A stretch of DNA of 64,000 nucleotides from DASWJZ01 sp963792885 (GTDB lineage Bacteria > Pseudomonadota > Alphaproteobacteria > Rhizobiales > Afifellaceae). The stretch spans positions 434,001-498,000 of the forward strand of contig CAWBXX010000002.1 in the NCBI GenBank assembly GCA_963792885.1, read 5' to 3'. This document shows positions 27,817-37,300 of the stretch, in pieces; the first letter of the stretch is position 1, and each line of letters begins with the position of its first letter. The notes beneath the pieces were generated by a model. The model was not told the origin of the DNA. It saw nothing but the letters and a program-made list of their open reading frames with translations, and did no database searches. A program made the translations under genes and the position numbers.

Positions 27817-28715
27817 GGGGCGTTGCCCGCTGCAAGGATTGCGCCCACCATCCGCATCGCTTCGACATGCTCGGCGACGTCGTGGACGCGCAGGATCGCG
27901 GCTCCGGCCAGTGCAGCGACGACGCTCGTCGCCAGCGTGCCCGCGAGGCGATCCGGGTTGTCGCGACCTGTCGCCCGGCCGATGAAGGATTTCCGTGAAG
28001 TTCCGACGAGGATCGGCGTGCCGAGCGCCGTCAACTCCCGGAGCCGCTTCAGGATCTCCAGGTTCTGCTCCGGCGACTTGCCGAAGCCGAATCCGGGGTC
28101 GAGCACGATGCGATCCTCCAGGATGCCGGCGCGCCTGGCGATCTCCAGCGAGCGCTCGAAAGAGCTGCGGACGGCATCGACCGGATCGCCGGCGAGCGGC
28201 TTGGCGGAGCCATGGACTCCGGGATTGTGCATCGCGATCACGCCGGCCCCGTAGCGCGCTGCGACGACCGCCATCTCCGGATCGCCCTGCAGGCCACGAA
28301 TGTCGTTAACGACGGTCGCGCCGGCTCCAATCGCAGCCTCGGCGACCTCGGCCTTCATCGTATCGATGGAGACGGTCGCACCGGTCGCGGCAAGCGATTG
28401 GATGACGGGAAGCACCCGCTCGATTTCCTCCCTGGCCGGGACCTCGGTTGCGCCCTTGCGCGTCGACTCGCCTCCAATGTCGAGGATCGCCGCTCCCGCC
28501 TTGGCGAGCCCTGTTGCATGCGATACCGCCGCCGCCGCATCGGCAAACCGCCCCCCATCGTAGAAGGAGTCGGGCGTCACATTCACGATCCCCATGATGA
28601 TCGGCACCCGTGAGGGGCCGGCGGAGCGCCAGCGGTCGAGGATCGCGGCGAACGACGCGCCGACGTCGGGGCGGGCGCTGCCGCCGGCCGCGTGCGGCGC
28701 TTGGGGAAATGCCAT
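27813..28715 (-). CDS. folP: Dihydropteroate synthase
   Basis: Joins 4-aminobenzoate to hydroxymethyl-dihydropterin diphosphate in folate synthesis; target of sulfonamides; 300 residues from the ATG at 28715. Signatures are IMGIVNVTPDSFYDGG, AAILDIGGESTRKGA, VNDIRGLQGD, RIVLDPGFGFGKSPEQN and VGTSRKSFIGRATG, all in order. The longer open frame upstream reads untranslated DNA. It overlaps folK by four bases, so the two form an operon. The upstream 232 bases probably carry the promoter. Confidence 0.94.
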   Translation of the reverse strand: MAFPQAPHAAGGSARPDVGASFAAILDRWRSAGPSRVPIIMGIVNVTPDSFYDGGRFADAAAAVSHATGLAKAGAAILDIGGESTRKGATEVPAREEIERVLPVIQSLAATGATVSIDTMKAEVAEAAIGAGATVVNDIRGLQGDPEMAVVAARYGAGVIAMHNPGVHGSAKPLAGDPVDAVRSSFERSLEIARRAGILEDRIVLDPGFGFGKSPEQNLEILKRLRELTALGTPILVGTSRKSFIGRATGRDNPDRLAGTLATSVVAALAGAAILRVHDVAEHVEAMRMVGAILAAGNAP

Positions 28716-28947
28716 GCGGCGACAGCTAGTGCGTCCCGCCGGACAAGACAACGAACGTTGCCCTCGTCGGTACCGGGCGCAGTTACGTGTTGGAGGTACC
28801 ACACCGCAGTTTATTTGATGGCGAAACCAATTCGGGGTCTTTGTGAAAGCATCCTGCAACAAATTCGCGCTATCGCCCGAGTCGTAGGTGAGTCGGAAGT
28901 CTCGTCCGCAAGAAGATCAGGGAAGCGTCGAAAGACGCAAAAGGACA
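28716..28947. other. Gap between folP and a possible small gene
   Basis: No gene is recognised between folP and the possible small reading frame at 28948. Together with the DNA up to 29271 this forms a 556-base divergent intergenic region. It probably holds the folP promoter on one strand and the promoter of the REC-EAL gene on the other. Confidence 0.4.
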
Positions 28948-29091
28948 ATGTTTCGCAGGATCGTACAGGCTCTTCCGGAGCGGTTTCGCCGGCTGATGCA
29001 GTCGCGCTACCGGCCCGAGCGCCATTATATGCGGGGTTCCGGTCCGGCCTGCGCCGCCCGCCAGACCCTTCCCCAGACCCTTCATCATTAG
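28948..29091 (+). CDS. Possible small arginine-rich protein
   Basis: A 47-residue frame starts at an ATG preceded by AAAGGA, although only two bases separate them. The product is basic (FRRIVQALPERFRRLMQSRYRPERHYMRG) with no recognised family. It lies 180 bases upstream of the REC-EAL gene on the same strand. It could be real, part of a long leader, or chance in GC-rich DNA. Confidence 0.3.
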   Translation: MFRRIVQALPERFRRLMQSRYRPERHYMRGSGPACAARQTLPQTLHH

Positions 29092-29152
29092 TTAGGAAAT
29101 CCGCCGGCCGGTCACCACCGCGCCGGCTCGCAACCAAAGATCGGCCGCGCGG

Positions 29153-29164
29153 AACCGTTTCTTA
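29153..29164 (+). promoter_or_regulatory. Shared upstream motif, possible CtrA-type half site
   Basis: AACCGTTTCTTA here is identical to 23050-23061, upstream of the other EAL-domain operon. On the minus strand it reads TTAAGAAACGGTTCC, that is TTAA-N7-TTCC, close to the CtrA consensus TTAA-N7-TTAA. It lies about 110 bases before the REC-EAL start. Binding is only a suggestion. Confidence 0.3.
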
Positions 29165-29271
29165 ACGGACACCGAGCATCTTGCGGTCCGGAGGCACAAT
29201 CAAGCGGACAAATCGATCCACGCTGCGGCGCCTCCACGCGTCGATCGGAGTTCTTTGGCGTTGGCAGGAAT

Positions 29272-30495
29272 ATGAGTGCGCTTGCCCCGATCGTCGCCGA
29301 TAAGGAGTACGATTGCGTCGTCCTCGACGACGATCCGGACATCTGCACGCTCATCTCTCGGGTGCTCGCCAAGATTGGCGTCTCGAGCGTCGGCCTTTCG
29401 AGCGCCGAGGCGCTTGCCGGAGCGCTTGAGACGATCCGGCCCTCGATCGTCTTTCTCGACGTTGCGCTCGACCGCTCCGACGCGATCGACGGCATCCGCG
29501 TTCTGCGCCAGACCCGCTACACCGGCGCCGTGCAGCTGATCAGCGGCAAGGACAGCGAGCTCCTGAACGACATCAAGACGATCGGCGAGCGGAACGGGCT
29601 GAAAATGCTCGACCCGCTGAGGAAGCCGTTCCGCTCCGAGCATCTGCGCAAGCTCTTCGTCGACGGTGAGGATATCACCGCGAAGGCCGCCCCCATGGCC
29701 GAACACCCCGCGCCCCCCGAATATATCACCGTGGAAGAGCGCACCGTCGTCCCCATGATCGACCTAACCGAGGCGCTCGACGCCCATTGGCTCGACATGC
29801 ACTACCAGCCGAAGGTCGATCTCGTGCGAAATCGCGTGGTCGGCGCGGAAGGGCTCGCGCGCATAAACCATCCGGTCCACGGCATCCTGGGGCCGATCTC
29901 GTTCCTGCCGGGCGCGTCCGACGACGCGCTCCGCCGGCTGACGGAGTTCGTCGTCAGGAAGGCCTTCCTCGACTGGGAGGTGATGAAGAGTGCCGGGCAA
30001 AACCTGCATCTTTCGGTGAACTCGCCGGTGAAGTCGCTGACCGGGACCGGTCTCGCCGATCTTGTGCGCGAAAGCCGCCCGCGCGACGAGGACTGGCCGG
30101 GCCTCGTAATAGAGGTCACCGAGGACGAAGCGGTGCGGGAGTTCAATGCGGTCGGCGAGGCCGCGGTTCAGCTCAGGATTTACGGTGTGACGCTCGCAAT
30201 CGACGATTTCGGTTCCGGCTACTCGTCATTCGCGCGCCTGAAGCAGTTTCCCTTCTCGGAGATCAAGCTCGACCGCAGCTTCGTGCAGAACTGCTCGGTC
30301 GACCCGGTGAACGCCAGCATCTGCCAGAGCATCGTCGACCTGGCGCGTGCCTCCGGAGCGGTGTGCGTCGCCGAAGGCATCGAGACGGAGCCCGACCGCT
30401 TGGCGCTCATCCGCATGGGCTGCACAATTGGGCAGGGATATTTCTTCGGCCGGCCGATGAGCGTCGGCCAGTTGATCGAGCGCTCGGCAGCCTAG
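29272..30495 (+). CDS. Response regulator with EAL phosphodiesterase domain
   Basis: REC-EAL protein of 407 residues, predicted to hydrolyse c-di-GMP when phosphorylated. The REC domain (about 14-125) has the acidic triad in LDDDPD, the acceptor Asp63 in VFLDVAL, the serine switch in LISGKD and the lysine in RKPF. The EAL domain (about 160-405) has EGL at 193-195 in place of EAL, but keeps the catalytic glutamate, SVNSPVKS, IEVTEDEA, AIDDFGSGYSSF, IKLDRSF, AEGIET and GQGYFFGRP; activity is therefore likely. Its REC half closely resembles the stand-alone REC protein at 33815-34351. It is convergent with the kinase/3xREC operon and separated from it by a terminator. Confidence 0.92.
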   Translation: MSALAPIVADKEYDCVVLDDDPDICTLISRVLAKIGVSSVGLSSAEALAGALETIRPSIVFLDVALDRSDAIDGIRVLRQTRYTGAVQLISGKDSELLNDIKTIGERNGLKMLDPLRKPFRSEHLRKLFVDGEDITAKAAPMAEHPAPPEYITVEERTVVPMIDLTEALDAHWLDMHYQPKVDLVRNRVVGAEGLARINHPVHGILGPISFLPGASDDALRRLTEFVVRKAFLDWEVMKSAGQNLHLSVNSPVKSLTGTGLADLVRESRPRDEDWPGLVIEVTEDEAVREFNAVGEAAVQLRIYGVTLAIDDFGSGYSSFARLKQFPFSEIKLDRSFVQNCSVDPVNASICQSIVDLARASGAVCVAEGIETEPDRLALIRMGCTIGQGYFFGRPMSVGQLIERSAA

Positions 30496-30526
30496 CTTCG
30501 CCGCACGCTGAAGGGCCGAATCGAAG

Positions 30527-30551
30527 AGCCGCGGTATCGACCGCGGCTTTT
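30527..30551 (+). terminator. Rho-independent terminator after the REC-EAL gene
   Basis: AGCCGCGGT (30527-30535) and ACCGCGGCT (30540-30548) form a perfect 9-bp stem with the tetraloop ATCG, followed by TTT-TCTC. Located 32 bases after the REC-EAL stop and facing the converging 3xREC gene. The best terminator seen in the window. Confidence 0.75.
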
Positions 30552-30575
30552 CTCGCTGTGCCGGGAAGTCGCGCT

Positions 30576-31886
30576 TTAGCGCGGCTGATACTGGATCGCG
30601 CAGTGCTGCGAGAGCTCCTTGAAGAGCGCGTCCGTGTCGAGCGGCTTGCGGAAGAACTTTACCGCCCCCGCGCGGCCGGTCGCATCGCGCGTAGCATTGT
30701 ATTCCGTCCCCGCCTCGAAGCTCTGTCCGGTAATCATGATGACCGGGATGTGCTTGGTCGATTCCGTGCTTTTCAGCCGCCACAGCAGGTAGTGACCGCC
30801 GCCTTCCGGCATGACGTAGTCGGCGATGATCGCATCGGGCGCCTCCTTGAGCGCCATGCGATAGGCCTCGATGCCGTTCGAAGCGATCATCGTCTCTGCA
30901 CCGCATTTCTGCAGCCGGCGCTCAAGCGCGCGCGCAAGATCGGCGTCGTCCTCCACGATAAGAATCTTGTTGCGCTTCTCGCGCACCATCGCGTTCTCGC
31001 CGCCGAACGATTTCGTCGGCGTCACCGCGTCGAATGCGCTCTCGTCGATCTCCAGCACCTCCGACATGATCGACTTGATGGTGTCCCAGGTCTCCTGGTT
31101 TTTCGGCACGTAGAAGGCTCCGAAGGAATCGCAGCGCACGAGCGTGTCGGAATCGTCGCGGCCCGTGAGCATGACGACGTCGACCGGCGGCCGCTGCGGG
31201 TCGAGCAACCACTCGCAGACCCGGAAGCCGTCGGCCTCCGGCATGTTGATGTCCAGGATCAGGAGGCGCGGCGGGTTGCGCGAGGCTTTCAAGATGGCCT
31301 GCAGTCCGTTCTCCGCTGTCTCGACTTCAAGCCCGAGCTTCTTGCAGCGGACCGACAGCGCCCGTACGACGGCCGGATCGTCGTCGGCGATCAGGACCTT
31401 CCGATTGCTGTCCGGGCCTCGCACTGCCGATTCTACCATGGCCATTTTTCGCTCCCGCGTCTCAAAGGGAAGGGACTCGGCCTCCTGCCGGCGTTGCAGG
31501 CAGGAGGCGAGGGCGTCGATCAGATCCTGGGCCTTGTAGGGCTTCTCGACGAAGAACGTTGCGCCGGCGCGAAGCGCCTTGAGTCGCGCCTTGTCGGCGG
31601 CGTCGGCGGAAAGGATGATCGCCGGAATGTTGCGCGTGTGGACGGAATTCTGCAGGCGAGCGAGCAGCTCGAAACCGTCCATCACTGGCATACGGAGATC
31701 GAGGACGATCGCATCGGGCGCCTTCTTTTGCACGATGTCGAGCCCGGCCTTGCCGTCGAAGGCGGTCGAGGCGCTGAAGCCGGCATTGCGCAGCCTAAGC
31801 TCGATCGCCCGGGTGATCTCACGGTCGTCGTCCACGATGAGGACGTTGCGGCCGGCTGACGCTTCTATCTGTTGTGCCGGTTGCAT
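30576..31886 (-). CDS. Triple receiver-domain protein (REC-REC-REC)
   Basis: A 436-residue cytoplasmic protein made of three receiver domains and no output domain. REC1 (about 13-130) has acceptor Asp63 and Lys115; REC2 (about 162-275) has Asp212 and Lys262; REC3 (about 306-425) has Asp356 and Lys414. Each keeps its acidic pair (VDDD, ADDD, VEDD) and Thr/Ser switch (LSAD, LTGRD, ITGQ), so all three should accept phosphate. Linkers of 30-35 residues separate them. The start ATG abuts the stop of the histidine kinase gene, so the pair is coupled. Such a protein could be a phosphate hub or sink in a multistep relay; that role is inferred. Confidence 0.92.
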   Translation of the reverse strand: MQPAQQIEASAGRNVLIVDDDREITRAIELRLRNAGFSASTAFDGKAGLDIVQKKAPDAIVLDLRMPVMDGFELLARLQNSVHTRNIPAIILSADAADKARLKALRAGATFFVEKPYKAQDLIDALASCLQRRQEAESLPFETRERKMAMVESAVRGPDSNRKVLIADDDPAVVRALSVRCKKLGLEVETAENGLQAILKASRNPPRLLILDINMPEADGFRVCEWLLDPQRPPVDVVMLTGRDDSDTLVRCDSFGAFYVPKNQETWDTIKSIMSEVLEIDESAFDAVTPTKSFGGENAMVREKRNKILIVEDDADLARALERRLQKCGAETMIASNGIEAYRMALKEAPDAIIADYVMPEGGGHYLLWRLKSTESTKHIPVIMITGQSFEAGTEYNATRDATGRAGAVKFFRKPLDTDALFKELSQHCAIQYQPR

Positions 31887-33542
31887 CTATCGGGCCCCGC
31901 GCCCATCGGAGGCAGCGTCGTAGACGCCGTGAATGGCGTCGCGGAGCGTCTCGGGGCGGCTTGCGAGCGGCCAGGTTCCGACCGGGCGGAAGCGGACATC
32001 GGGAAGCGGTCTATCCGCGCGGGAGTGGCTACCTTCTGAGTAAGCGGCAAGAATGCGGTCGGTAATCTGCGAGAATTCGCCGTCGTCGCAGGCGACGCAG
32101 GTCAGCCAGCTTCCGGGGCGCACGCGAAGCAAGAGATCGTAAGAGCGAAGCTGCCGGTTGAGGAGCCTCTCGACGTCGGCATAGGTGGCCGCGTCGGCCT
32201 CGCCAGCAACCGCCAGCGCGATCGCGACGTTCTGGAAGGTGTGGCGCGAAGTCTTCAGGAAATCGAAGTGGAGCGGAATGAGCATGTCCACGTCGAATAC
32301 CGGCAGCGTGAAGGCGAAGGTGCTGCCCTTCAGAGGCTCGCTCTCGACGGTGAGCGTGCCGAAGTTGACGCGCACGAACTCGCTCGCGATGTGGAGCCCG
32401 AGCCCGAATCCGTCCTTCTCCTGCTTCTTGTCGTCCGGGATCTGATGGAACCGGTCGAAGATCAGCTTCACATGCTCAGGCGCGATGCCGGGTCCGCTGT
32501 CCGTGACGCCCACGGTCACGTAGCGTGTATCGGGGCTGTAGCGCGCCCAGACGCGGACGTTGCCGTTCTCGCCGGCATATTTTGCGGCATTGGCGCCGAG
32601 ATTGACGATGACGCGGCCGATGCTTTCGGCGTCGGCGAAGACATGTGGAAGCGAGTTCGGGATCTCGAACTTGATCGCGACCTTGTGCGCCGCGGCCTTC
32701 TGCTCGAGCGTCGGCCGCACCTTCTCGATCAGGCCGGCGATCGGCTGCTCCTCCCGCTTCACGCCGATCAAGTCGGATTCAAGTCGGCTCGCATCGAGAA
32801 TCCCATCGACCATCTGGCTGAGCTGGTCGACGCGGGTCAAAATGATCTGCAGGAACTCCGCCTGCTCCTCGTTGACGTCGCCGGCCAGCCCCTCGGCGAT
32901 GATCGCGGCGAATTCCTTGATGACGGTGAGCGGCGATCGGAAGTCGTGACAGGCGTTCTCGACGAACCGGTGGTTCGCGTCGCGCAGCATGTTGAGGCGC
33001 GTCTTCTCGCTCGTCAGGCCATCGATTTCCCGCTGCGCCTTCGAGATGCGGTCGTGGCGGATCAGCGCGTGACGGATGCAGCGACTGATGACTGCCGGCG
33101 TCAGATCGTCGAGCGACACGTAGTCGTCGGCGCCAGCATCTACCATCTTCGCATCGGAATGGGCGTCGACGCTTGCGCCGAGCACGATAGTAGGCGCACC
33201 GTTGCCGGTGTCGCCGCTAGCGCGCAGGAGCGCGAACACGTCGCCCGCGTTCGGCCCGTCGACGCAGATATGCACATCGTGGTCGTTCTTGCGCATCTCC
33301 GACACCGCTTCGCCGCGATCGCTGATCCAGTCGCTGGCGGATCGGTCGCCGAAGGCGGCGTTCAACACGCCGCGGATCGTCGCGGCGGAGTTCGGATCCT
33401 CGTCGAAAAGCAGGATGCGGAGGTCACGGTCGAAGAATTGTTTCGGCTCCGCCCGCAGATCGGCAGCCTTCACCGGCTGCAGCATCGGCGGCCGCACCGG
33501 CGAAACGTCGGCACCGAACTTCGCAAATTCCGCGCGTGCCAT
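31887..33542 (-). CDS. Histidine kinase with degenerate REC and GGDEF-like domains
   Basis: Soluble kinase of 551 residues from the ATG at 33542 (GGGGGA upstream). The N-terminal REC-like domain (about 41-165) keeps FDEDP and Asp95 but has Gly for the Thr switch and Ser for the conserved lysine, so it is probably not phosphorylated normally. A short coiled coil leads to the HisKA helix with His199 in CHDFRSPLTVIKEF. The ATPase has the N-box NLGANAAKY (Asn318), DSGPGIA and GFGLGLHIA. The last 130 residues (LLNRQLRSYDLLLRVRPGSWLTCVACDD) resemble a GGDEF fold without its motif. It is co-transcribed with the triple REC protein, its likely phosphate acceptor. Confidence 0.9.
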   Translation of the reverse strand: MARAEFAKFGADVSPVRPPMLQPVKAADLRAEPKQFFDRDLRILLFDEDPNSAATIRGVLNAAFGDRSASDWISDRGEAVSEMRKNDHDVHICVDGPNAGDVFALLRASGDTGNGAPTIVLGASVDAHSDAKMVDAGADDYVSLDDLTPAVISRCIRHALIRHDRISKAQREIDGLTSEKTRLNMLRDANHRFVENACHDFRSPLTVIKEFAAIIAEGLAGDVNEEQAEFLQIILTRVDQLSQMVDGILDASRLESDLIGVKREEQPIAGLIEKVRPTLEQKAAAHKVAIKFEIPNSLPHVFADAESIGRVIVNLGANAAKYAGENGNVRVWARYSPDTRYVTVGVTDSGPGIAPEHVKLIFDRFHQIPDDKKQEKDGFGLGLHIASEFVRVNFGTLTVESEPLKGSTFAFTLPVFDVDMLIPLHFDFLKTSRHTFQNVAIALAVAGEADAATYADVERLLNRQLRSYDLLLRVRPGSWLTCVACDDGEFSQITDRILAAYSEGSHSRADRPLPDVRFRPVGTWPLASRPETLRDAIHGVYDAASDGRGAR

Positions 33543-33814
33543 CGACTTTCGTTCCCCCACGAAGGTCCGGTCCAATGGGCCGGTGACCGCGGAGGCCTGC
33601 GCACGGCCCTCCTCAGGTACAAGCAAGAACCGACTAGCCCACGGAGCAGTACAGCCAGGAATCCCTAATTTTCGGTTTCAAGATGCTCGCGTGACGAGTG
33701 CAGAACGCCGCACTAAGGTCTTGGGTCGCGCCAAAAAGGCAAGCTGCAGCAAAGAAAGAAATGAGCGTCAGCACCGCGCCGCGTGCTGCGAGCGGATCGA
33801 GCTCCTTGGCGGCG

Positions 33815-34351
33815 TCAGGCGGCGGTCGGTTCGGACGCCACCATACCGAGGCCTGCAACGAGATCCTTCACAACGCCCATCCGGAACGGCTTCTCCAGCG
33901 CCGGCAACATGGTCAGCCCGAACTGCTCGCCGACCGCAACGATCTCAGCGAGAACCGCCTGGCTGCGCCCGCTCATGAGTTGCACCGGGCCCTCGAAGCC
34001 GTGCTCCGCGAGAATCGGCAGGATGTCCATCGCCCCCGATTGGCCGAGGCCGAGATCGAGAAGGACCAGGTCGGGCATCTCCGTTTCGAGCGCCGATTCA
34101 AGCGCTGCCGGCGTCGCGATCTCGGTCGTCGCGAGGCCAAGCCGCCGCAACGTGAACGACAGAGCTTTGCAGATGCCGGCATCATCGTCGATGACGAAGC
34201 AGCTGCGCTGCGTGGATGCCGGTGCCACGCCGGCGGTTCCGGAATGCTGGCCTGGTTCAGACACGACGCTCTCCATCAACAAACTTTCCGGTGGGCTCAT
34301 GCGTGGCCCATCTTGTTCGCCAAAGCTTGGCAGAAAATCCTTAACGGACAT
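33815..34351 (-). CDS. Single-domain response regulator
   Basis: A 178-residue protein with a disordered N-terminal 50 residues and one REC domain. The acidic triad is VIDDDAG, the acceptor is Asp99 in LVLLDLGL, the switch is QLMSGRS, and the lysine is in LEKPF. No output domain. Its REC is a close relative of the one in the REC-EAL protein (shared pattern G-V-Q-L-x-SG and KPFR). It lies 26 bases after the hybrid kinase and 272 bases before the next kinase, so it is probably part of the same minus-strand transcript. Confidence 0.9.
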   Translation of the reverse strand: MSVKDFLPSFGEQDGPRMSPPESLLMESVVSEPGQHSGTAGVAPASTQRSCFVIDDDAGICKALSFTLRRLGLATTEIATPAALESALETEMPDLVLLDLGLGQSGAMDILPILAEHGFEGPVQLMSGRSQAVLAEIVAVGEQFGLTMLPALEKPFRMGVVKDLVAGLGMVASEPTAA

Positions 34352-34377
34352 GACCGCCTCGGCCGCCGGAACGCCGC

Positions 34378-37300
34378 TTACGCGGCCCGCTCCAGGACCT
34401 CGCGCAGAGCCTCCGCGAGTTGCTGCTTCTTGTACGGCTTCTTGAGGATCGGATCCCTCACGTCTGCCAGCATCCTGTCCGTTTCGGCGGCATAGCCGGT
34501 CGTCAGGAGCACCTTGAGCTGCGGCACGAATTCGCGCGCTTGCTTGACGAGGTCGAAGCCGCTCATTCCGCCGGGCATCAGAAGGTCGGTGAACAAAAGG
34601 TCAAACGCGGGCTCGGAGCGCAGGATATCGAGCGCCGGCGCGCCGGCTTCCGCCTCCACGACGCTGTAGCCAAGCCCTTCGAGCTGGTTGGAGACAAAGC
34701 GGCGGACGTGCGGTTCGTCCTCCACGAGCAGGATTCGTTCGTGCCCACCGGTCGTCGGTCGTGCGGCGGGCGCCTCCACCGGTTTCCTCACGTGCATCTC
34801 GCCCGCGACTGGAAGATAGAGACGCACCGTCGTCCCGCTGCCAGGTTGGCTCTCGATCGTGACGTGACCGCCCGACTGCTTGGCGAAGCCATAGACCATG
34901 GAGAGGCCCATGCCCGAGCCCTTGCCGACGCCCTTCGTCGTAAAGAAGGGATCGAATGCGCGATCGAGCACGTCCTTCGTCATGCCGACGCCGGTGTCCG
35001 TCACGCTTACGCAGACGTAGTCGCCCGACTGAAGCTCCTTGGCGCTTCCTTCACCGACCTCGGCCAGTTCCGTGCTGATCGTGACGACGCCGCCGTTCGG
35101 CATCGCGTCGCGCGCATTGAGCGCCAGATTGAGGATCGCCGATTCGAATAGACTGCGGTCGATGTAGGCGGGCATGTCGGTCGCCGATACGCGCTCCAGC
35201 GTGACGTGCGTGCCGAGCGTGCGGGTGAGCATGTCGGAGAGCGAGCCGATTGCGGCGCTGAGGTCGATCGCTTCCGGGTGCAGCGCCTGCCGTCGCCCGA
35301 AGGCGAGCAGGCGCTGCGTCAGGTCTGCGCCCTTTTCCGCCGTCGTCATCACCAGCTCTGCCGTCGCCTTCAGCTCCTCGTCATCGATCTCCTCGTAGAG
35401 GATTTCTGAATTGCCGAGGATCACGGCGAGCAGATTGTTGAAGTCGTGCGCGATGCCGCCCGTCAGGTGGCCGAGCGCCTCCATCTTCTGCGCCTGCCTG
35501 AGCCGCGACGCCATCTGCACGCGCTCGGTTTCGTCGGAAAGGATGCCGACGAAATGCGAGGTCAATCCGCTCTCGTCGCGGATCGGCGAGATGTTGAGGT
35601 TGTTCCAGAAGCTCTCGCCGTCCTTGCGGTAATTGAGGATCGACCCGCGGAAGGAGGTCTCGGCCTCCACTGCGCCTCGCATCTTCTGCACGAGGCTGGG
35701 GTCCGTCTCAGCGCCCTGCAGGAAGCGCGCGTTGCGGCCGATGGCTTCTTCCTTGGAATAGCCGGTGAGCCGCTCGAAGGCAGGATTGACATAGGTGATC
35801 GGCGCGTCGAATTCCCCGGCATCCGTGATCACGATGCCTTCGCCGATCGCTTCCAGGGCGCGGTCGCGGAGCCGCAAAGTCGCTGCGGACTTGCGCTGCT
35901 CGGCATCGGCCGCGAGCACGAAGGAGACGGCGCGCAGGAAGTTGATATCGCTCTCGCTGAATGCACGGAAGCCGTCGGAGCAGACGACGATGACCCCGAT
36001 GCGAAATGCCCTCTCTCCGATCGGGAGTGCGACGCCGGAGCCCTTGTCGTTCTGCAGACCGGGGATGAGGTTGAAGTTGCGCCGCGAGAAATGGACGGGG
36101 ACGTCGGAGTTGATGCCGCGAGCGAGCGGCGGGCAATAGTCGACGGGCACCGCCCGGATGTTCACCGACTGCGACGGCCAACCGCTTCCCGCGCGGAGCC
36201 TGAGCACGCGCTTGTCGGCGGAGATTTCTAGGATGCCGACAAGCTCGACGCCGAGCGTCCGCGCCACGAGGTCTACGGCGACCTGGTAGAGGTCATCGCG
36301 CGGGACGCCCTGAAGCGCGAGCTGGCTCAGCACGGCGGCCGACTGCTGCTGCCTGGCGCTCGCCGCGAGCTTCGCTTCTGCGTGCTTGCGTCCGGCGATG
36401 TTCATCGATGCGCCGCGGAATCCGAGGAACGTGCCATGCTCGTCGAAATAGGGGCGGCCGTTCGTCGAGATCCAGCGCGTTGCGCCGTTCCGGTCCGCGA
36501 TCTGATACTCGAAGTTCCGGAAGGGCTGCCGGGTCTCATGGTCGAGGATGTGCTGTTTCCACTCCGACGACTTCACATTGGCTTTGGCGATCTCCCACGC
36601 GGTGCGTCCGATCAGCTCCTCCTGTGGGACGCCGAGGACGGCGCGCGAGTCGCCAAGGATCGCCCGGATGCGGAAATGCTCGTCCGTCTCCCACATGAGG
36701 TCCGAGCCCACCTCGGCGAAATCGCGAAAGCGCGCCTTGCTCTTGTTGAGCGATTCCTCCGCCTGCCGCCGCGTCTCAAGCTCAAGCTGCGCCGCCTGGA
36801 AGAGGCTCGCCTTCTCGATGGCGATCGCCGCATGCGCTGCGATACCCTCGATGAGTTCGCTCGGAGCGCTCCGAGAAGACTCCCGCTTGGCTGTGACCGA
36901 AGGAGAGGACGCCGATCACCTTGTCGGAGCGCGAGATGAGCGGCGCTGCCAGATAGCTGCGGACCGGCGAGGCGCCGTTCGGGTGACTCGCGATGGCGTC
37001 CTTGTATCTTGGATCCAGGCTGACATCGTCCCAGCGAAAGATTCGCCGGTCTATGAGGACGGGACCGACGACGCCGTCTTCATGCGGCAGCGGAAGCGTA
37101 TCGAAAGCCTGGCGGTCTATTCCCGAAAGCCCATAGAGCTCGAAGTGGTCGGCCTGCGGCCGCTTGCCGGAAAAGAGCACGCCGAACTCCGCACCGGTCA
37201 GTTCGACGCCGGCATCGGTCACGGCCCGCATCAGTGCGCTCATGTCGAGCTCGGCGTTGAGCTTCGCCGCTGTGCGGTTGAGAACGGCGAGCGAGCGCTG

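Noticed and set aside
29787..31859. A 690-codon plus-strand frame
   Set aside because: It overlaps the REC-EAL gene in another frame, crosses the terminator, then runs antisense to the triple REC gene; a shadow.
35640..35780. LOV photoreceptor in the hybrid kinase (segment IGRNARFLQG)
   Set aside because: True LOV domains have GRNCRFLQ with the photoactive cysteine; here the residue is Ala, so light sensing by flavin adduct is unlikely.
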